Below the pieces are notes generated by a model, which was not told the DNA's origin, made no database searches, and saw only the letters and a list, made by a program, of their open reading frames with translations. From Actinophytocola sp050699915 (lineage in GTDB: Bacteria > Actinomycetota > Actinomycetes > Mycobacteriales > Pseudonocardiaceae), in contig NZ_JBOHGA010000004.1 in NCBI RefSeq assembly GCF_050699915.1, forward strand, positions 7,969-71,968: DNA of 64,000 nucleotides, in the 5' to 3' direction. Below are positions 57,282-64,000 of the stretch, piece by piece; positions within the stretch are counted from its first letter, which is position 1, and each line of letters begins with the position of its first letter. The position numbers and the translations under genes were made by a program.

Positions 57282-57371
57282 GTGCGCGGCGCACAGTCTC
57301 CCGGCTGCAGTACCGGGCCGGGCGATGACCCCGGCTGCCATACCAACCCGCTCGCGGGTGACCTCGGATGA
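57282..57371 (+). CDS. 29-aa upstream ORF coupled to the first CNNM gene
   Basis: GTG at 57282 is preceded by AGGAG at 57267-57271 (10-nt spacing). The frame encodes MRGAQSPGCSTGPGDDPGC then HTNPLAGDLG and ends in a TGA that overlaps the ATG of the CNNM gene as ATGA. Third positions are GC-rich (21 of 28). The product has two Cys, several Gly/Pro and an Asp-Asp pair. It is plausibly a leader peptide coupling or sensing translation for a divalent-cation transporter. Homology is unknown. Confidence 0.45.
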   Translation: MRGAQSPGCSTGPGDDPGCHTNPLAGDLG

Positions 57372-58702
57372 CCGGCGTACTCCTCGATGTGCTCGGCGTG
57401 CTGGCCGTCGTCGCGTTGACGGCCGGCACCGCGATCTTCGTCGCCGCTGAGTTCTCCCTCACCGCGCTCGAGCGCAGCCAGGTCGACAACCACCTGCGGC
57501 AGGTCGGCGACGCGCGTGCCAAGCGGGTGCACCAGGCGCACCGGACGCTGTCGTTCCAGCTCTCCGGCGCACAGGTCGGCATCACGATCACCACGCTGAC
57601 CATGGGCTTCATCGCCGAGCCGATCATCGCCGGCTGGTTCACGCCGCTGCTGTCCGCGCTGTCCGTGCCGGTCGCGGCGGCCCACGCGATCGCGGTGATC
57701 ATCGCGCTGCTGCTCGCGAACCTGATCTCCATGCTGTTCGGCGAGCTGGTGCCGCAGTTCCTCGCGATCTCCCGGCCGCTGCCCACCGCCCGTGCGGTCG
57801 CCGGCCCGCAGGCGCTGTTCTCCGCGTCGCTGCGCTGGTTCATCGACATGCTGAACGCGTGGGCCAACTGGTTGGTCCGGCGGCTCGGCGTGGAGCCGGC
57901 CGACGAGCTGGCCTCGGCGCGCTCGCCGCAGGAGCTGGACTCGCTCGTGCGCACGAGCGCGGAGCGCGGCACGCTCGATCCGGGCACCGCGGTGCTGCTG
58001 AACCGCTCGCTGCGGTTCGGCGAGCGCACGGCCGGCGAGCTGATGACCCCGCGCGTGCAGGTCGAGTCGCTGCCGACGGACGCGACGGTCGGCGACCTCA
58101 TCGAGCTGACCCGGCGCACCGGGTACTCCCGCTTCCCCGTGCACGAGGGCGATCTCGACGACGTGCGCGGCGTGGTGCACGTCAAGCAGGCGTTCAGTGT
58201 GCCTGCACCGAAGCGCGCGGACGCGCCGGTGAGCTCGATCATGCTGCCCGCGCAGATCGTGCCGGAGAGCCTCGACGGCGACACGCTGCTCGACCGGCTG
58301 CGCAGCTCCGGCCTGCAGCTCGCGATCGTGCTCGACGAGTACGGCGGCACCGCGGGCCTCGTGACGCTGGAGGACCTGGTCGAGGAGATCGTCGGCGACG
58401 TGCGCGACGAGCACGACCGGGGCGAGGTCAACCCCGTACGCCCGCTCGGTCGGGACAGCTGGATGGTCTCCGGCCTGCTGCGCGACGACGAGCTCGCGGA
58501 CGCGACCGGGTTCCGGATGCCCGAGGGCGACTACGAGACGCTGGCCGGCCTGGTGCTGACCAGGCTCGGCCGCGTCCCGGAGGTCAACGACGAGGTGCGC
58601 ATCGACGGCTGGCGGATCACGGTCATGCGGATGGACCGGCACCGGGTCGCGGAGCTGCGGGTGGCGAAGCTGCCCGAGACCGCGGAGGTGGTGTCGCCGT
58701 GA
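57368..58702 (+). CDS. CNNM/CBS-domain membrane protein (hemolysin/CorC-like family)
   Basis: A 444-aa protein. The N-terminal CNNM transmembrane domain (DUF21) runs to about residue 190: IFVAAEFSLTALERSQVDNHL, then SGAQVGITITTLTMGFIAEPII and MLFGELVPQFLAISRP. It is followed by a CBS pair (MTPRVQVESLPTDATVGDLIELTRRTGYSRFPV; LDEYGGTAGLVTLEDLVEEIVGDVRDEHD) and a CorC_HlyC C-terminal domain. The family is linked to Mg2+/Co2+ transport. Translation is probably coupled to the 29-codon upstream ORF. It forms an operon with a second CNNM gene. Confidence 0.92.
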   Translation: MTGVLLDVLGVLAVVALTAGTAIFVAAEFSLTALERSQVDNHLRQVGDARAKRVHQAHRTLSFQLSGAQVGITITTLTMGFIAEPIIAGWFTPLLSALSVPVAAAHAIAVIIALLLANLISMLFGELVPQFLAISRPLPTARAVAGPQALFSASLRWFIDMLNAWANWLVRRLGVEPADELASARSPQELDSLVRTSAERGTLDPGTAVLLNRSLRFGERTAGELMTPRVQVESLPTDATVGDLIELTRRTGYSRFPVHEGDLDDVRGVVHVKQAFSVPAPKRADAPVSSIMLPAQIVPESLDGDTLLDRLRSSGLQLAIVLDEYGGTAGLVTLEDLVEEIVGDVRDEHDRGEVNPVRPLGRDSWMVSGLLRDDELADATGFRMPEGDYETLAGLVLTRLGRVPEVNDEVRIDGWRITVMRMDRHRVAELRVAKLPETAEVVSP

Positions 58703-58755
58703 GTGAGCTTGCGAGCGAACCGACGTCACAGGGACGACAGGGGGCGGCACGGTGA
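58699..58755 (+). CDS. 18-aa SELASE mini-ORF bridging the two CNNM genes
   Basis: GTG at 58699 overlaps the first CNNM stop (GTGA), and the mini-ORF stop overlaps the GTG of the second CNNM gene (GTGA). It encodes VSELASEPTSQGRQGAAR. The opening is the same as in the mini-ORF at 16218-16295 between two sugar-importer genes. Whether the peptide or only the DNA/RNA repeat matters is unknown. Confidence 0.35.
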   Translation: MSELASEPTSQGRQGAAR

Positions 58756-59801
58756 CGGGCGGCGTTGCGGTCACGATCGCGGTGCTCCTGCTCGCCGCGA
58801 ACGCGTTCTTCGTGGGCGCGGAGTTCGCCCTGGTCAGCGCCCGCCGCGACCGGCTGGAGGCGCTGGCGGACCAGGGTGTCGAGCGAGCGCGGATCGTTAT
58901 GCGGGCGGCCGAGCGCACGTCGGAGATCCTGGCCGGCGCGCAGCTGGGCATCACGGTGTGCACGATCGGGCTGGGCGCGCTGGGCGAGCCGACGCTGGCC
59001 GAGTTCCTCGAGTTCGTGCTGCACCCGTTGGACCTGCCGGCGGCGCTGCTGCACCCGCTGGCGTTCGCGGTGTCGCTGGTGGTGGTGTCGATCCTGCACA
59101 TCGTGCTCGGCGAGATGGTCATGAAGAACATCGCGATCGCCGAGCCGGAGCGGACCGCGGTGTTGCTGACGCCGGTGCTGGTCGGCTGGATCCGGCTGAT
59201 CCACCCGGTGATCTGGGTGCTGAACCTGGGCGCGAAGGGCGTGCTGCGGCTGTTCAAGGTCGAGCCGAAGGACGAGATCGAGAGCGCGCACACGCCGGAG
59301 GAGCTGGCGACACTCATCGCCGACTCGCGCGCCGAGGGGCTGCTGGACCTGGCCGAGCACCGCCGGCTCACGAAGACGCTGTCGTCGGCCGAGCGGACGG
59401 TGGCCGAGGTGCTGGTGCCGCTCGCCGAGGTGGAGACCGTGCCGCACCCGCCGACGGTGGGCGACATCGAGGAGGCCGTCGCCCGGACCGGGTTCTCCCG
59501 CTTCCCGGTTCGCATGCCGAACGGACGGCTCAACGGCTACCTGCACGTGAAGGACGTGCTGGACCAGGCGGACGCGGAACCGGCGACGCCGGTGCCCTAC
59601 CACCGGGTGCGCGGCCTGCCGGAGATCCCCGCGGACTCGCGGCTGGACGAGGCGCTCGCGGCGCTGCGCCGGGCGCAGAGCCACGTGGCGAAGGCGGTGG
59701 CGGCGGACCGGACCGTGCTCGGTGTGGTCGCGCTGGAGGACCTGGTCGAGGAGTACGTCGGCACCGTGCGGGACGCGACCCACACGGACCCGGAGACATG
59801 A
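58752..59801 (+). CDS. second CNNM/CBS-domain membrane protein
   Basis: A 349-aa paralogue of the upstream gene. VGAEFALVSARRDRLEALADQG, then LAGAQLGITVCTIGLGALGEPTL and HIVLGEMVMKNIAIAEPER form the DUF21 domain (to about residue 180), followed by a CBS pair (VPLAEVETVPHPPTVGDIEEAVARTGFSRFPVR; VLGVVALEDLVEEYVGTV). It lacks the C-terminal CorC_HlyC domain present in the first copy, so the two may form a heteromer. The GTG start overlaps the mini-ORF stop, and its own stop overlaps the next ATG (ATGA). Confidence 0.9.
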   Translation: MTGGVAVTIAVLLLAANAFFVGAEFALVSARRDRLEALADQGVERARIVMRAAERTSEILAGAQLGITVCTIGLGALGEPTLAEFLEFVLHPLDLPAALLHPLAFAVSLVVVSILHIVLGEMVMKNIAIAEPERTAVLLTPVLVGWIRLIHPVIWVLNLGAKGVLRLFKVEPKDEIESAHTPEELATLIADSRAEGLLDLAEHRRLTKTLSSAERTVAEVLVPLAEVETVPHPPTVGDIEEAVARTGFSRFPVRMPNGRLNGYLHVKDVLDQADAEPATPVPYHRVRGLPEIPADSRLDEALAALRRAQSHVAKAVAADRTVLGVVALEDLVEEYVGTVRDATHTDPET

Positions 59802-60655
59802 CCGCGGCCGTCCTTCTGTCCACTTCGGACTGGCAGGGCCGCCGCGACGCGCACGTGGCGCGGGTGCGGCGCTGGACGGATCCGGTGCGGGAGCGGCGAT
59901 CCACCGGCACCCGCCATCCGGTGCTGGACTTCCTGTTCACGTACTACTCGCACCGCCCGTCCCGGTTGCGGCGCTGGCATCCGGGGCCGGGCGTGGTGCT
60001 GGCGGACGCGCGGGAGTACCTGCGGTGGCCGGCGTACCGGGCGGTGCCGGGCGGGGTGGAGCTGGGTCCGCTGCCGGCGGAGCGGCTGGCGACCGTACGG
60101 TTCGTGCGCTCGCTGCTGTCGGCGTCGGCCGGGCGAACGCCGTGGCTGGGCTGCTTCGGGCTCCACGAGTGGGCGATGGTGTACCGGTCCGAGGACGTCC
60201 GGCACGCGGACTGGCCGCTGCGACTCGGCCCGGCGGGCACGGACCAGGTTGTGGAGTCGATGCCGATCCGCTGCACGCACTTCGACGCGTTCCGGTTCTT
60301 CACTCCCCCGGCGCGGCCGCTGAACGTGGTGCAGCCGACCCGGTCCGACCAGGTCGCGCTGGAGCAGCCGGGTTGTCTGCACGCGGGGATGGATCTCTAC
60401 AAGTGGGCCTACAAGCTCGACCCGTACGTGTCGTCGGACCTGGTGGCGGACTGCTTCGAGCTGGCGCACGACATCCGGGTGCTGGACATGTGTGCGAGCC
60501 CGTACGACCTCGGCGCGCTCGGCTACGATCCGGTCCGCGTCGAGACGGCGGCCGGCCGGGCCGAGTACGCGCGCCGGCAGGCGTCGTTCGTCGAGCGGGC
60601 GGCGCCGTTGCGGACGCGGTTGATCGAGCTGTGCGAAGTTCTGGAGGTCGGGTGA
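59798..60655 (+). CDS. conserved actinobacterial protein (annotated in relatives as 3-methyladenine DNA glycosylase)
   Basis: A 285-aa soluble protein. HPVLDFLFTYYSHRPSRLRRWHPGPGVVL near the N-terminus and GLHEWAMVYRS, MPIRCTHFDAFRFFTPPARPLN and QPGCLHAGMDLYKWAYKL are strongly patterned with many His, Cys and Trp, which suggests a metal or active site. Relatives often carry a glycosylase label, but I see no HhH or AlkA/MPG motif, so the enzymatic name should be treated as unproven. It overlaps the second CNNM gene by ATGA and the lipoprotein gene by GTGA. Confidence 0.7.
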   Translation: MTAAVLLSTSDWQGRRDAHVARVRRWTDPVRERRSTGTRHPVLDFLFTYYSHRPSRLRRWHPGPGVVLADAREYLRWPAYRAVPGGVELGPLPAERLATVRFVRSLLSASAGRTPWLGCFGLHEWAMVYRSEDVRHADWPLRLGPAGTDQVVESMPIRCTHFDAFRFFTPPARPLNVVQPTRSDQVALEQPGCLHAGMDLYKWAYKLDPYVSSDLVADCFELAHDIRVLDMCASPYDLGALGYDPVRVETAAGRAEYARRQASFVERAAPLRTRLIELCEVLEVG

Positions 60656-61140
60656 GGTGCTCGGGGGCGATCCTGGTTCTGCTGCTGGCGTTGTCCGGGT
60701 GCACCGAGCGGACCGGCACGTCGTCGCCCCAGACCTCTTCGCCCGTCGATGCGTCCGGACCCATCGAGCTGCAGGAGCCAGTGGAGCTGGCTCGCGTGCT
60801 GCCGGCTTCTGGCGTGACCGTGCTGCCCGGTCCGGATGGTGAGCGGCTCCCGCTGGAGGAGCCGTTCCTGACGATCACCGAGCTCGCCGGCGCCACGACC
60901 GAGTTCCAGGAGTACACCAACTCATGGGTGGTCGTGCTGAGCCTGACCGACGGCGACGCGCGGGTGTTCGGCGACTGGACGGGCGCCCACGTGGGTGAGC
61001 GGGTAGCCATGGTCACCGGCGGCCGGGTGATCTCCGCCCCGGAAGTCCAGTCCGCGATCCCGGGTGGCGAGATCGTCGTCTCGGCTCGGTACTCCGAGCA
61101 CGAGGCCACCGACCTGCTCGCGCAGATCACCGGCCGCTGA
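60652..61140 (+). CDS. lipoprotein with SecD P1-head-like domain
   Basis: A 162-aa lipoprotein. GAILVLLLALSGC is a short signal peptide with lipobox LSGC. After a Ser/Pro/Thr linker, the C-terminal 80 residues (VVVLSLTDGDARVFGDWTGAHVGERVAMVTGGRVISAPEVQSAIPGGEIVVSARYSEHEATDLLAQI) follow the head subdomain of SecD P1. Such stand-alone heads are found in actinobacterial lipoproteins; a role at the translocon is only a guess. The GTG start has GGAGG upstream and overlaps the previous stop. Confidence 0.72.
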   Translation: MRCSGAILVLLLALSGCTERTGTSSPQTSSPVDASGPIELQEPVELARVLPASGVTVLPGPDGERLPLEEPFLTITELAGATTEFQEYTNSWVVVLSLTDGDARVFGDWTGAHVGERVAMVTGGRVISAPEVQSAIPGGEIVVSARYSEHEATDLLAQITGR

Positions 61141-61146
61141 GGTTCG

Positions 61147-64000
<2,854 letters not shown>

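Noticed and set aside
57225..57367. Possible M-box (ykoK) magnesium riboswitch before the CNNM genes
   Set aside because: The conserved GGTGAGGCTCC-type start and downstream core are absent; the leader is better explained by a short upstream ORF with local hairpins.

Overview
The window is a GC-rich (roughly 70% by eye) actinobacterial chromosome segment, most likely from Pseudonocardiales. GTG starts and 1-4 bp start/stop overlaps are common. The block 37.5-47.5 kb (acn, NlpC/P60 hydrolase, moxR, DUF58, VWA, fabG, fabI, hemH) reproduces the mycobacterial Rv1475c-Rv1485 neighbourhood. A complete egtABCD cluster, a mycothiol-enzyme-like protein and an XRE/DUF5753-DUF397 pair also point to this order. 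No tRNA, rRNA, CRISPR array or intact mobile element was seen.

Layout. 0-5.7 kb: DoxX (partial), DUF429 protein, FKBP isomerase, alpha/beta hydrolase, cytochrome P450, a secreted LAS-metallopeptidase-like protein and a 14-TM MFS exporter. 5.85-10 kb: oxygenase-only nitric oxide synthase, secreted beta-propeller protein, uridine-kinase-like protein, DUF4342 protein. 10-17.9 kb: a sugar regulon with FGGY kinase, arabinose/fucose-type isomerase, divergent LacI regulator and an RbsABC-type importer. Two near-identical 16-bp palindromes sit just downstream of the -10 boxes of the isomerase and importer promoters, so the LacI protein probably controls both units. 18-19.3 kb: RES toxin with an MbcA/ParS-like antitoxin. 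19.5-24.8 kb: TerC (its ribosome-binding site buried in a hairpin), then a membrane hydrolase fused to an ABC ATPase with its ABC-2 permease.

24.9-27.85 kb is an accessory patch: XRE/DUF5753 regulator, standalone nucleoside phosphorylase-fold protein, convergent DUF397 gene, a frameshifted regulator remnant and a perfect 19-bp inverted repeat. 27.85-37 kb: VOC protein, VWA/MoxR pair, LtrA, small conserved proteins, then hemH-fabI-fabG. 37.5-42 kb: VWA-DUF58-MoxR and a RipA-like hydrolase. 42-44.1 kb: two envelope genes, the second with a 1-nt frameshift.

44.6-56.6 kb carries aconitase, an alpha/beta hydrolase, an AlkA-like glycosylase, a TAP-like peptidase, egtDCBA and the TetR repressor acnR. 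A perfect AcnR-type operator lies on the acn promoter and a near-perfect one between acnR and egtA, although acn and acnR are 8.6 kb apart. 56.6-64 kb: a TIGR03086 protein, a 29-codon upstream ORF coupled to the first of two CNNM/CBS membrane proteins, a glycosylase-annotated conserved protein, a SecD-head-like lipoprotein and gcvP, which runs off the right end.

The most noteworthy observations are the AcnR operators, the paired LacI operators, the occluded TerC ribosome-binding site, the CNNM upstream ORF, the repeated SELASE mini-ORFs bridging operon genes, the hydrolase-ABC fusion, the nucleosidase/DUF397 patch, and a recurring palindromic word (TCCACWGTGGAC) that forces rare codons in many genes.
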